In this document: piece after piece, positions 25,840-33,879 of the stretch
How the letters are laid out: each line of letters begins with the position of its first letter
Position numbering within the stretch: position 1 is the first letter of the stretch
Assembly (NCBI RefSeq): GCF_000722545.1
Contig: NZ_JNVM01000015.1
Location: forward strand, 62,001-126,000
Length of the DNA: 64,000 nucleotides
Reading direction: 5' to 3'
Source of the DNA: Paenibacillus tyrphae
GTDB lineage: Bacteria > Bacillota > Bacilli > Paenibacillales > NBRC-103111
Notes under the pieces: generated by a model
Databases searched by the model: none
Told to the model about the DNA's origin: nothing
What the model saw: only the letters and a program-made list of their open reading frames with translations
Made by a program: the position numbers and the translations under genes

Positions 25840-26061
25840 ATGCCGGTATGGCTAATGGCGGCAGTATGTATGGCAATCGGCTGGTTTGAATGGAAGACGC
25901 TGAAAACCCGCAGCCGGCGTGAGAAAGCGGTCTTCTTCCTGCTTCTCGGCTGCGTGCTCGTCTACAATGTTATGAACGAGGTGTACAAAAACTTTCCACG
26001 CCCGGAAATCGTCGTTTACGCGCTGTTCGGGTGGGTGGATTCGCTCTTTTCGCTGAAATAA
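25840..26061 (+). CDS. Small membrane protein in germination operon 1
   Basis: This is a 73-residue protein with a hydrophobic N-terminal segment (MPVWLMAAVCMAIGWFEW), a basic loop (KTRSRREK) and a second span (AVFFLLLGCVLVYNVM). A GGTGA sits 6 bases before the ATG. It lies between the C and B subunit genes with only 6 and 21 bases either side, so it is part of the operon. Some germination operons encode a fourth small D subunit. This may be an equivalent, though I cannot show homology. Confidence 0.75.
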   Translation: MPVWLMAAVCMAIGWFEWKTLKTRSRREKAVFFLLLGCVLVYNVMNEVYKNFPRPEIVVYALFGWVDSLFSLK

Positions 26062-26082
26062 CCGGTCCTTGGAGGAGATCCG

Positions 26083-27180
26083 ATGAAGACGTTTACTACC
26101 GGTCAAATGATGCGTTTCTGGATGCTCTACTTGATCTCGGCTCCCTTTGCTTTTATGATCCGATCCCTGCTGGAGAAAGCGGATTATCAAGGCTGGCTGT
26201 CGCTCGCATCGGCTTATGCGATCAGCTTGGGCATGATTTATTTCGCCGTTCGCGTAGGCGAGGGGCAGTCGGAATCGTGGCTTATTTACGGAGAACGCAT
26301 CGTCGGGAAATGGCTCCACCGCTTGTTCGTAGCCGGGATCGTTTACTATATCACGTTTCTGAACGCCCTGAACGTGCAAAACTTCAGCGATTTTTTCGGT
26401 ACCGTTTACTTGACCGACACGCCGGGCTGGGTCGTTATGCTGCTGTTCTTTTTTTGCACCGCCGTCGTGGCCCGATCCGGACTGACCGCCATTATGTACA
26501 TGGCAGACGGCTTTTTTCTGCTGGTGTTTGTCGCCATCTTCGCTGTTATTCCTTTGATGCTCAACAAGTTAAACTATCCGGCCGCTTACGGCCTGCTGAC
26601 GCATTTCGATTTTTCGAAATGGTGGAAATCCACCTTTTACAGCACGAGCTGGTTTGCCGAAATGACGCTGGTGCTGCTGATCCTGCACCGCTTCCGGACG
26701 AACGGCCGTTCCTTCCGTTCCATGGCGTTGGCCGGTTTGGGAGCGTTTCTGTCCATCCTGGTTTATTGGCTCATGTGCCTCCTGCTGTTCGGGCCGAAGC
26801 TGGGCAGCCATCTGCGGTATCCGTTGATGGACATGCTCCGCTTCGTACAAATGGGAGAGATTCTGGAAAACCTCGATCCTGTGCTCATCTCGGTCTGGTC
26901 GACGACTCTGCTGATCAAGACGGCGGGTCTGCTGTATATCGCCACTCAATCGCTCGCGTATCTGCTTGGGCAGAAGGATGCCAGGCCTCTTACGTTCGTC
27001 CTTGCTGCGTTGATGCTGGGCTTTGCTCTGCGGCTTTCCTATGCTCCTGCGGAAATGATTCAAGTCCAAGGCACCTCCGCGCTGCGCGTGTTTTTTATTT
27101 CCATCTGTTGTATCCCGCTCTTGTACTTCATCCTTCGTCAATCCGCCTCCCTGTTCAAGCGTACGAATAAAAAAGCTTGA
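26083..27180 (+). CDS. Spore germination receptor permease B (GerAB family)
   Basis: This is the B subunit of the germinant receptor, a ten-span transporter-like protein of the amino acid/polyamine superfamily that is thought to hold the germinant site. It is 365 residues with hydrophobic spans throughout and short loops, as expected. GGAGGAG lies 8 bases before the ATG. It is the last gene of operon 1. A housekeeping promoter for the next gene overlaps its stop codon, with no terminator visible between. Confidence 0.92.
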   Translation: MKTFTTGQMMRFWMLYLISAPFAFMIRSLLEKADYQGWLSLASAYAISLGMIYFAVRVGEGQSESWLIYGERIVGKWLHRLFVAGIVYYITFLNALNVQNFSDFFGTVYLTDTPGWVVMLLFFFCTAVVARSGLTAIMYMADGFFLLVFVAIFAVIPLMLNKLNYPAAYGLLTHFDFSKWWKSTFYSTSWFAEMTLVLLILHRFRTNGRSFRSMALAGLGAFLSILVYWLMCLLLFGPKLGSHLRYPLMDMLRFVQMGEILENLDPVLISVWSTTLLIKTAGLLYIATQSLAYLLGQKDARPLTFVLAALMLGFALRLSYAPAEMIQVQGTSALRVFFISICCIPLLYFILRQSASLFKRTNKKA

Positions 27181-27204
27181 AAAATATGCGACGTACGTTA
27201 TAAT
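27177..27204 (+). promoter_or_regulatory. Sigma-A type promoter of the HAD phosphatase gene
   Basis: TTGAAA (27177-27182), a 16-base spacer and TATAAT (27199-27204). The -35 overlaps the stop codon of the germination permease gene, so the HAD gene can be expressed in growing cells independently of operon 1. Confidence 0.75.
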
Positions 27205-27240
27205 GAGGGCAATTTGACTTACGGGAGTGGAGACCGCACC

Positions 27241-28059
27241 ATGTACAAAATGCTTGCAATCGACATCGACGATACGCTGATCAACGACGAGAAGCAGATC
27301 ACGGAAGGAACCAAACAGGCGCTGGCCGCAGCGCTGGCCGAAGGCGTTATCGTTACGCTGGCTACCGGGCGCATGTACGCCTCGGCCAAGCAGCTCGCCG
27401 GTCAGCTGGAACTGAACGTGCCGCTGATTACATACCAGGGGTCGCTCGTCAAAAATTCAATCGACGGACGCGTCTTGTACGAACGAACCGTGCCTGCAGA
27501 CGCGGCGCGGCTTATTTTCGATTTTTGCGAATCCGAAGGATTGCATCTGCAAACGTACGTAAACGACGTGCTGTATGTCAAGGAAGACAACGATAAAGCA
27601 AAAGCGTACGCCGCGCTTTCGAAAATCCCTTATACCGTGTACCCGAACTTCGGAGAGCTGGCGGCTCAGCCTTCGATGAAGCTGCTGATCATCGACGAAC
27701 CGGAGCTGCTGGACCGAGTCGCGGAGCGGCTCCGCGGCTTGACCGGCGGGCAGGTGCATATTACGAAATCGAAGCCGCATTTTCTGGAGATCGTGCATAT
27801 CGAAGGCACCAAAGGGCATGCGCTTGCGCATCTGGCCGAGCATTTCGGCATCGGGCTCGAGCAAGTCATCGGTATCGGAGACAGTTGGAACGATCGCGAA
27901 ATGCTGGAGGTGGCGGGGCTTGGTGTCGCGATGGGCAATGCCGTCGAGTCCTTGAAGGAAATCGCCGATTATGTGACTTTCAGCAATAATGAGGACGGCG
28001 TCAAGCACGTCGTCGAGAAATTCGTGCTGCGCCGCGAAGAAGTAGGGAGCAGCAACTGA
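27241..28059 (+). CDS. Cof-type HAD-superfamily phosphatase
   Basis: This is a cytoplasmic phosphatase of 272 residues, class IIB haloacid dehalogenase. Motif I is AIDIDDTLIND with the nucleophilic Asp. Motif II is the threonine in LATGRMY, and motif IV is GIGDSWNDREM. These enzymes usually act on sugar phosphates or related metabolites, and the substrate cannot be read here. The start is the ATG at 27241, about 7 bases after TGGAGA. An in-frame codon at 27214 lies within the promoter-proximal leader. It has its own promoter and terminator. Confidence 0.93.
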   Translation: MYKMLAIDIDDTLINDEKQITEGTKQALAAALAEGVIVTLATGRMYASAKQLAGQLELNVPLITYQGSLVKNSIDGRVLYERTVPADAARLIFDFCESEGLHLQTYVNDVLYVKEDNDKAKAYAALSKIPYTVYPNFGELAAQPSMKLLIIDEPELLDRVAERLRGLTGGQVHITKSKPHFLEIVHIEGTKGHALAHLAEHFGIGLEQVIGIGDSWNDREMLEVAGLGVAMGNAVESLKEIADYVTFSNNEDGVKHVVEKFVLRREEVGSSN

Positions 28060-28157
28060 GGCTTGATACCGGAATGGGACGGGTGGACGTTCCCGGTAAT
28101 ATCGGACTAGCTCGTTTAGTAAGCTATGAAAGTTTGCACAGACATCTGTGATAGCCG

Positions 28158-28180
28158 GACCGCTCCTGGAGCGGTCTTTT
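28158..28180 (+). terminator. Terminator of the HAD phosphatase gene
   Basis: GACCGCTC (28158-28165) pairs with GAGCGGTC (28169-28176), with a 3-base loop and TTTTT following. Confidence 0.85.
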
Positions 28181-28332
28181 TGGCGTGCTCGCCCCGACGT
28201 TTGATTCATCGACAGAAGCAACAGCATGTTCTCACCCTTTTCCACTGTCTGCATACGCTGGTAGCACAAAGGAGTTAGGCTTTTGTCCAGTGGAGGTGGG
28301 ATGGTTGGGTGTCACTCTAATTTCACTTCATT

Positions 28333-28509
28333 ATGCGTAATCTGCTCTTCATTTTGCTGATTATCGGATTCATGGTGATGCGCCGGGATACGACGATCGT
28401 CTGCATTACCGGCATTGTGCTGATCGGGCTGCTCTCGACGGCATATCGAAAAGATGCGGATCATGGAGAAGCTGAGCAACTCGGATTACAGGCAGCCGGG
28501 CTACGGTAG
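28333..28509 (+). CDS. Possible 58-residue two-span membrane protein, perhaps frameshifted
   Basis: An ATG opens a 58-codon frame with two hydrophobic segments (LLFILLIIGFMVM and IVCITGIVLIGLLS). No Shine-Dalgarno sequence is visible, which weakens the call. After codon 40 (YRK) the frame continues as an unremarkable tail to 28509. The +1 frame instead offers MRIMEKLSNSDYRQPGYGRH, ending at 28552, which looks more protein-like. The gene may therefore be shifted near 28450-28455, or the match may be chance. The rest of 28181-28717 holds nothing else I can support. Confidence 0.35.
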   Translation: MRNLLFILLIIGFMVMRRDTTIVCITGIVLIGLLSTAYRKDADHGEAEQLGLQAAGLR

Positions 28510-28717
28510 ACATAATGCCGGGGAGGCCATTAACGTGAGCGATAGGGGGTAGATCGGCCCGAAGTAGATTATTAAGCCAACCTTCTCTGTGAAAAAAGAA
28601 ACAAGCCCTTCTATTTTTTCGGTCAAGTTTGGGCATCCGCCTCATATACTTGGTTAGGACTATGGACCATTAGCATAGTACATATGCTTCCTACCAAGCC
28701 AAAAGGGAGAGGATTCC

Positions 28718-29452
28718 ATGAGTTATGAGGAAATTCCTTACGTCGAATCGCATAGTCAATTCGAGACGCAGGACGACGTTGCAAATCCGGAAAGATATCC
28801 CGACGAACGCGGGGGCCCCGGTGTATATGGAGGCACTCCGGGAACGGGCTATCAGGGCGTACCAGGCGGTATTCCTAGCGCCGGCGGATATCAAGGCTGG
28901 CCGGGGGCCGCTCCTGACGCGGGGTATCCAACCTGGCCGGGGGGTGCTCCGGGCGCGGGGTACCCAACCTGGCCGGGGGCCGCTCCGGGCGCAGGGTACC
29001 AAACTTGGCCGGGGGCCGCTCCGGGCGCAGGGTACCAAACTTGGCCGGGGGCCGCTCCGGGCGCAGGGTACCAAACTTGGCCGGGGGCCGCTCCAGGTGC
29101 AGGGACTCAATCCCGGCCTGACGGATACGCTCCAGGCGCGGGTTATCAAACCTGGCCGGGATACGCTCCAGGCGCGGGGTATCAAACCTGGCCAGGATAC
29201 GCTCCAGGCGCGGGGTGTCAAACCTGGCCGGGATACGCTCCAGACGCTAGGTATCAAACCTGGCCGGGATACGCTCCAGGCGCGGGGTATCAGACCTGGC
29301 CGGGATACGCTCCAGACGCTAGGTATCAAACCTGGCCGGGATATGCTCCGGGAGCGGGGTACCAAACCTGGCCGGGATACGCTACGGGCGCTGGGTACCA
29401 GACCTGGCCAGGCGGTTTTCAAGGGCGCAGGGTACCTACTCAGACCAGGTAG
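28718..29452 (+). CDS. Tandem-repeat Gly/Pro/Tyr/Trp protein, frameshifted at its end
   Basis: This is a 244-residue protein with no signal peptide. An acidic head of about 55 residues (MSYEEIPYVESHSQFET) is followed by fourteen units of about 12 residues, consensus GYQTWPGYAPGA, and a partial fifteenth. GGGAGAGG lies 5 bases before the ATG and a strong terminator follows at 29577. The composition resembles spore coat or exosporium proteins that self-assemble or crosslink through tyrosine, but this is inference. The current frame ends in a non-repeat tail (FQGRRVPTQTR). The next frame continues the repeat to a TAA at 29502-29504, so one base has probably been gained near 29416-29429. Confidence 0.72.
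   Translation: MSYEEIPYVESHSQFETQDDVANPERYPDERGGPGVYGGTPGTGYQGVPGGIPSAGGYQGWPGAAPDAGYPTWPGGAPGAGYPTWPGAAPGAGYQTWPGAAPGAGYQTWPGAAPGAGYQTWPGAAPGAGTQSRPDGYAPGAGYQTWPGYAPGAGYQTWPGYAPGAGCQTWPGYAPDARYQTWPGYAPGAGYQTWPGYAPDARYQTWPGYAPGAGYQTWPGYATGAGYQTWPGGFQGRRVPTQTR
28886..29415 (+). repeat. 36-bp coding tandem repeat
   Basis: Fourteen full units and part of a fifteenth lie head to tail, 36 bases each apart from one 39-base unit at about 29102-29140. Two subtypes cluster: GCC (Ala) after the Trp-Pro-Gly in the first units and TAC (Tyr) in the later ones, as expected from local duplication. The unit is a multiple of three and free of stop codons in several frames, which explains long overlapping open frames here. 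Confidence 0.9.
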
Positions 29453-29576
29453 AGCTTCCGGTGCAAGGTATCACGCTTGGCGGCGGACGTTTCCTGCAGG
29501 CTAAGGCGACCGCCGCCGCTTCTCCTATCTCCGCTTCATTCCCGATCGCTGACGCAGCCACTGTTCTAACTTTCTT

Positions 29577-29607
29577 AAGCCCCGTGTGCTGTGTACAGGG
29601 GCTTTTT
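29577..29607 (+). terminator. Terminator of the repeat-protein gene
   Basis: AAGCCCC (29577-29583) pairs with GGGGCTT (29598-29604), extended by a run of five T residues. Confidence 0.85.
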
Positions 29608-29653
29608 CACATGTTGGCCGGTCAATCCGCCGAAGATCCAGGCGCTTCCTTTC

Positions 29654-29812
29654 CTAGTTCGATTTATCCTGTTCCTCCTTCTTCCAAGGCGGATCGGCTA
29701 TTTCGTGCAGCTTGCGGTTAATCCGGTAAATAGTGTATGGGATGGCCCAAGACAAAAATGCGCACAGCCAAATCGAGCCCGCCGGCGTATATTCCTTTAT
29801 GAGTTGAATCAC
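29654..29812 (-). CDS. Small membrane protein ending germination operon 2
   Basis: A GTG at 29812, 7-8 bases after AGGAGG, opens a 52-codon frame. The product has one hydrophobic segment (SIWLCAFLSWAIPYTIY) and a charged C-terminal tail (PPWKKEEQDKSN). The ribosome site overlaps the stop codon of the upstream GerC-type gene, so translation is coupled. It is not similar by eye to the 73-residue protein of operon 1, but occupies a comparable position as a small fourth component. A longer version starting further upstream would read backwards into the GerC frame and lacks a ribosome site. Confidence 0.65.
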   Translation of the reverse strand: MIQLIKEYTPAGSIWLCAFLSWAIPYTIYRINRKLHEIADPPWKKEEQDKSN

Positions 29813-29823
29813 GCAATCGCCTC

Positions 29824-31032
29824 CTATCGGTTCGAACGGTCTACCGTTCCCGTCCGGCGAATAATGACACGGGGCTCCACTTGGATTTCGCATTGCGTAA
29901 AGTAGCGCTTCCCTTTTTCCCAATTATTGCCGATCTGCTTCCATACTTTGTAATGATTCTGCTGCAAGTTGGCGCCGAGCCCCATTGCATCCGCCTGAAA
30001 ATCGCGCTGCAGCTTGCGGATCGCCGCCTTCGTCAACCGGACGATCTCCCGCTCCGCCGCTTGCTCTACCCTATCCACCGATTTTCTTTTCAGCAAATCG
30101 AGCGACTGCGCGTAGCTTTCGCCTATGGAGCCCTCCGCTTCGATACGAATTCTAAAACGGATGTGCTGTGGGTCGCTAACGTCGGCGGCGATGGTTCTCT
30201 TCTTCATCGTGAGATCGCATACGACCAGCTTATTGTTCACTTCGGCTTTCACATTTCCGGTCCGAAATTTCCCGGTGATCAGGTTCAGGCCTTCCGTCTC
30301 TTCCGGCCCAAGCGCCCCGGCCATCTGCGAGTTTTTTCCCCGAATTACCGCTGCCCCTTCGAGCTTCACCTCGTGCCTGTCCTCTGCGCTCATCATCCGC
30401 TGCACGACAAAGCTTCGTTCACCGAGCAAATGCTCATGAATGTCCCCCAGCTTGGTTTCCGGTAAAATACTGGCGTTCTTTACACTGTTCTCCGATACCG
30501 AATTGATGTACATGACCGGCAGCTTCTCGTTGCTGGGCTCGACATTCAAGATGTTCCGGGCTTCGCCCGCCGTGACGAATACCTTGGCGCTGCGCCGCAT
30601 CTCGGGCTCACGCAGAAAAAAATCCAGCACGCGGGCGAATTCATGATCGTTGCCCGCAACCTTGTCCGAGATCGCGATCACTTTTAAATGCTCGTAATAC
30701 GGAAAGCGGCTCGAACGTCCCGCAAGCTGCTTGTCGATATCGAACAACGCATCTCCTTCCGACGTCAGGTTCAGATAAGCTTGGCCCGAGGCGGTACTTT
30801 TCGAACCGCCGGCGCTCTGCAGCTTACCCGGCACGACGAATTGGTACGTTACCGCATAGCGCGCCTTGCCTCGGGGTCCCTTCTCCGGCTCAGCTTTTTG
30901 TTGCGTTCTTGGAACATCAATCGCAACACCGATCACAAAGCCGCGTTCGTCAATTTCGACACGATCCCAGCATCCCGCCGTCAGCACCAGGAGAACCAGC
31001 ATGAACAGAACGGAAACCGGCGTCTTAAGCAC
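29824..31032 (-). CDS. Spore germination receptor lipoprotein C (GerAC family), operon 2
   Basis: This is the lipoprotein subunit of the second germinant receptor, 402 residues. The signal ends in LVLTAGC, and the mature start WDRVEIDERGFVIGVAIDV is typical of the family. A conserved middle region includes YINSVSENSVKNASI, and the C-terminal domain includes IRIEAEGSIGE. The start is GTG at 31032, 9 bases after GGGGGG, inside the end of the upstream permease gene (8-base overlap). Unlike operon 1, C follows B here. Confidence 0.92.
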   Translation of the reverse strand: MLKTPVSVLFMLVLLVLTAGCWDRVEIDERGFVIGVAIDVPRTQQKAEPEKGPRGKARYAVTYQFVVPGKLQSAGGSKSTASGQAYLNLTSEGDALFDIDKQLAGRSSRFPYYEHLKVIAISDKVAGNDHEFARVLDFFLREPEMRRSAKVFVTAGEARNILNVEPSNEKLPVMYINSVSENSVKNASILPETKLGDIHEHLLGERSFVVQRMMSAEDRHEVKLEGAAVIRGKNSQMAGALGPEETEGLNLITGKFRTGNVKAEVNNKLVVCDLTMKKRTIAADVSDPQHIRFRIRIEAEGSIGESYAQSLDLLKRKSVDRVEQAAEREIVRLTKAAIRKLQRDFQADAMGLGANLQQNHYKVWKQIGNNWEKGKRYFTQCEIQVEPRVIIRRTGTVDRSNR

Positions 31033-32131
31033 TGCCTGACACCCCCCTAAGCTTGGCAATCACAAGCAGCAGCGAGGGGATCAAGATACCGGCAAAAAAA
31101 TCGACATAGCTGAACAACTGCCCGTAGGCGGAGAGCTGCGTTAAATCTTTCGGCAAATAACCGGCCAGATAAATGAACGGAGCCAAGGCGAAAGCTACCG
31201 TCCGTTTGCTTGACCGGCGAAAAAACGTGCCTGCGATCCAAATGCAAATATCAAGCGTCATCGCGGCGGAATTAAAGATCGTCATCAGCCAAATCGTAAA
31301 AAAAAACGATTCGAACCGTTCGATAATCGCCCCGGGCACCTCGATTTCTTTGGCCAGCTCCACCGTCGGATACTGCAGCTCCGCCGTAGCCTTGGCCGAG
31401 AAGACGCCTATCGTCACGATGAATAGAACCGTATAAAGGATAACCGGTATGGACATGCCGATGACGGCGGCCTTGACCGTATCCTTAGGCCGGTTCATTA
31501 AAGCCGCATAAAAAAGGACGCATTCAAAACCTAAAAACGAAAACAAGCTTTTCTCGATGCCTTCCCCCATTCTCCTCCAATCGCTAATCCCTACGGGCTT
31601 CAACTGCTCGAATTCGAAAAAACCGGCGTTCATCACAAGCACCAGCACAAAAACGACGATGACGAACGGAAGAAATAGCAAATTCAGACGTACGATCCCA
31701 ACCCGCGGCCCGGACGCCGCATAAATGACAACCAGAAAAAAAATGAGGCCGATAACTTCGACCGGCGTACGAGTAAATAAATACTCTTTAGCGACCTCCG
31801 CCGCACCCCGCACCTCATAGCTGGAGAACATGGCAAACGCGATGAAGAAGAATACGAATAAGACGACAGCTAGCGGTCTCCCGACAATGCGGGGCGCAAA
31901 CTCGGTGAACGGCTGTTTGGGAAAACGAATCGTCAGCTTCGCCAAAACCCACGTCAACATCATGCTGAGCAGGCCGGCAATCAGAATGGCAATCCAGCCG
32001 TCCGACGAGGGCACCGCCTTAGCGATGCCGCGCGGCAGCGTCAATACGCCGAGGCCGAGAATCATCGAAGCGACGGAAAACAGCAGCTCCGTACCGTTAA
32101 TCTCATCGTCGCCGTATTCGAACCGTCTCAC
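31025..32131 (-). CDS. Spore germination receptor permease B (GerAB family), operon 2
   Basis: This is a ten-span transporter-like subunit of 368 residues. The N-terminal region ELLFSVASMILGLGVLTLPR matches the amino-acid-permease fold of GerAB proteins. The start is GTG at 32131, 7 bases after GGAGG. An open frame extends 21 codons further but overlaps the A-subunit gene and precedes the ribosome site. It follows gerA by about 40 bases and overlaps the C gene by 8, so the order A-B-C is the classical one. Confidence 0.92.
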   Translation of the reverse strand: MRRFEYGDDEINGTELLFSVASMILGLGVLTLPRGIAKAVPSSDGWIAILIAGLLSMMLTWVLAKLTIRFPKQPFTEFAPRIVGRPLAVVLFVFFFIAFAMFSSYEVRGAAEVAKEYLFTRTPVEVIGLIFFLVVIYAASGPRVGIVRLNLLFLPFVIVVFVLVLVMNAGFFEFEQLKPVGISDWRRMGEGIEKSLFSFLGFECVLFYAALMNRPKDTVKAAVIGMSIPVILYTVLFIVTIGVFSAKATAELQYPTVELAKEIEVPGAIIERFESFFFTIWLMTIFNSAAMTLDICIWIAGTFFRRSSKRTVAFALAPFIYLAGYLPKDLTQLSAYGQLFSYVDFFAGILIPSLLLVIAKLRGVSGSA

Positions 32132-32171
32132 GTGAAGTCCTCCGTTTCCGTCAGGTTGTCTTCCTGCTTTT

Positions 32172-33746
32172 TTAGTCCTGTCCCTTCGGTCCACCCTTTT
32201 TGTCCATCCGCACCTTGTCCAGCGTCTGCATGAGCTGCGGCCGTTTATCGAGCACCGTAACCGGCGCGCGCAGGATCAGATCCTTCCAATCGTTCCAAAA
32301 GAACGGCGCGAACGGTGCCGTAAACGGAACGCCAAAGCTCTTGAGGTTCACGATATGGATGTTGATCATGATATACACGAGCACGATCCCGTACAAGCCG
32401 AACATGGACGCTGCCAGCATGATCAGAAACCGCAGCATGCGAAGCGAGATTGCAAACGAATAAGACGGCAGCGAAAACGAACAAATGGCCGTAATGGCAA
32501 CGACGATAACCATGATCGGGCTAACAATTCCCGCCGCTACCGCCGCTTCCCCGATCACAAGCCCGCCGACGATGCCGATCGTTTGTCCGATGGGCTTGGG
32601 CAGCCGGATGCCCGCTTCGCGGAGCACTTCCAGCGTCACTTCCATCAGCATCGCCTCGACAACGGCCGGAAACGGTACGCCTTCGCGTGAGCCCGCGATC
32701 GAAAAAGCAAGCTTGGACGGGATCATGCCTTGATGATATTCGACGAGCGCAATATACAACGCAGGAAGGAACGTCGCCAAAAAAGCGGAAACCGTCCGCA
32801 AAAGCCGCATCAACGAAGAAATGAGCCAATGATGATAATAGTCTTCCGGCGATTGAAACATCGTGCCGATGGTGACCGGCATAATCAGTGTAAACGGCGA
32901 CCCGTCGACCAATAGAGCAATCTTTCCTTGCAGAAGCGCCGAAGCCGTTTTATCCGGGCGTTCCGTGCTGTGAATCAGCGGGAACGGGGTAAGAAAGCTG
33001 TCCATCATCCACTGTTCGATATAGCCGGAGCCCTCCGCCTCATCCATGTCGATGGTTTCCAATCGCCGCTTTGCTTCCGTGACCAGATCGGGATGAGCGA
33101 TGCCGTCGATATAAGCAAGAATGACCTCCTTCCTCGATCTGCGGCCGATGCGGAAGGAGATGTAGCGCAGATGCGGATCACGGAGCCGACGGCGCACCAA
33201 CGCCGTATTGGTCCGTAAATTTTCCGTGAAACCGTCCCTCGGCCCCCGAATAAGCGCCTCCGTTTGGGGCTCCTCCACCGGGCGTTCCTGCCAACGCTGG
33301 CTGCAGATCAGCAGCGCGTCGGACGAACCGTCCACCAGAAGCACCGCAAGCCCGGATAACACGCTGAGCATCGTTTGGTCCAGAGAATCCACCCGATCGA
33401 TGCTGTTTACCGATAAAATCTCTTTGTGCAGCAGGTCAAGCAAGGCGCTGCCTTCGGCGGGGGCCGTGTGGGTTTCCAGCCATCTTCCAGTTAAAAGCAC
33501 CCGAAGCACCTCTTCGTCCAACAGATCGGCGTTAATCAAGCCGTCGATGGAAATTAAAGAGCAGAGATGCTTGTGCGGCCCGATCCTGAATTCGCGGATG
33601 ATCAGGTCATTGGGAGAACCCAACAGCTCTTTGATCATGGTTACGTTGTGCGTGACCGATTCCGTTAAACGGGCTACCGGTTCTTGCGGAGTCTCGGCGG
33701 CAATCTGCTGCTTCCGAAGCCGCTGGCGGAACAAAAACCGCAGCAT
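32172..33746 (-). CDS. Spore germination receptor subunit A (GerA family), operon 2
   Basis: This is the A subunit of the second germinant receptor, 524 residues. It has a longer cytoplasmic N terminus than the operon 1 copy, then IRGPRDGFTENLRTNTALVR, FTLIMPVTIGTMFQSPEDYY, FPAVVEAMLMEVTLEVLREA and KPIGQTIGIVGGLVIGEAAV in the membrane half. The start is the ATG at 33746, 7 bases after GGGGAGGAGG. A sigma-G-like promoter lies upstream at 33797-33826. Confidence 0.94.
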   Translation of the reverse strand: MLRFLFRQRLRKQQIAAETPQEPVARLTESVTHNVTMIKELLGSPNDLIIREFRIGPHKHLCSLISIDGLINADLLDEEVLRVLLTGRWLETHTAPAEGSALLDLLHKEILSVNSIDRVDSLDQTMLSVLSGLAVLLVDGSSDALLICSQRWQERPVEEPQTEALIRGPRDGFTENLRTNTALVRRRLRDPHLRYISFRIGRRSRKEVILAYIDGIAHPDLVTEAKRRLETIDMDEAEGSGYIEQWMMDSFLTPFPLIHSTERPDKTASALLQGKIALLVDGSPFTLIMPVTIGTMFQSPEDYYHHWLISSLMRLLRTVSAFLATFLPALYIALVEYHQGMIPSKLAFSIAGSREGVPFPAVVEAMLMEVTLEVLREAGIRLPKPIGQTIGIVGGLVIGEAAVAAGIVSPIMVIVVAITAICSFSLPSYSFAISLRMLRFLIMLAASMFGLYGIVLVYIMINIHIVNLKSFGVPFTAPFAPFFWNDWKDLILRAPVTVLDKRPQLMQTLDKVRMDKKGGPKGQD

Positions 33747-33796
33747 GGCAGTTCCTCCTCCCCTCATCGATCCGAACCACTGCTATCTATGTAGCA

Positions 33797-33826
33797 GATT
33801 ATTCCTGAAAACCCTGCATTTTATGC
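33797..33826 (-). promoter_or_regulatory. Candidate sigma-G promoter of germination operon 2
   Basis: On the minus strand GCATA (33826-33822) is followed after exactly 18 bases by AATAATC (33803-33797), which matches four of six defined positions of the sigma-G -10 consensus CATnMTA. The same -35 and spacing occur before operon 1. Confidence 0.4.
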
Positions 33827-33828
33827 AC

Positions 33829-33854
33829 AAAAAAGCCCCGCCGTATCACGCGGG
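33829..33854 (-). terminator. Terminator of the secreted 376-residue protein gene
   Basis: On the minus strand CCCGC and GCGGG form a short stem followed by GC and six T residues. It lies between the stop codon at 33880 and the promoter of germination operon 2. Confidence 0.65.
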
Positions 33855-33879
33855 TAAGTGCGCGACAGACGAGGCGTCT

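Noticed and set aside
26031..27170. 379-codon plus-strand frame overlapping the operon 1 permease gene
   Set aside because: The sequence is Arg/Pro/His-rich shadow of a gene whose own frame gives ten membrane spans and a good start.
28200..28310. A fourth nested inverted repeat, from TCCACTG and CAGTGGA arms
   Set aside because: The arms pair only briefly and neither conserved linker of elements A-C is present.
28886..29415. Regular 36-bp repeats that could suggest a CRISPR array
   Set aside because: Units are head to tail without unique spacers and translate to one repeat protein. No cas gene is present.
28725..29504. Second long open frame (259 codons) overlapping the repeat protein, and a 243-codon one on the other strand
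   Set aside because: Both follow from a stop-free 36-bp unit. Neither has a ribosome site. The plus-strand one matters only as the shifted continuation after about 29420.
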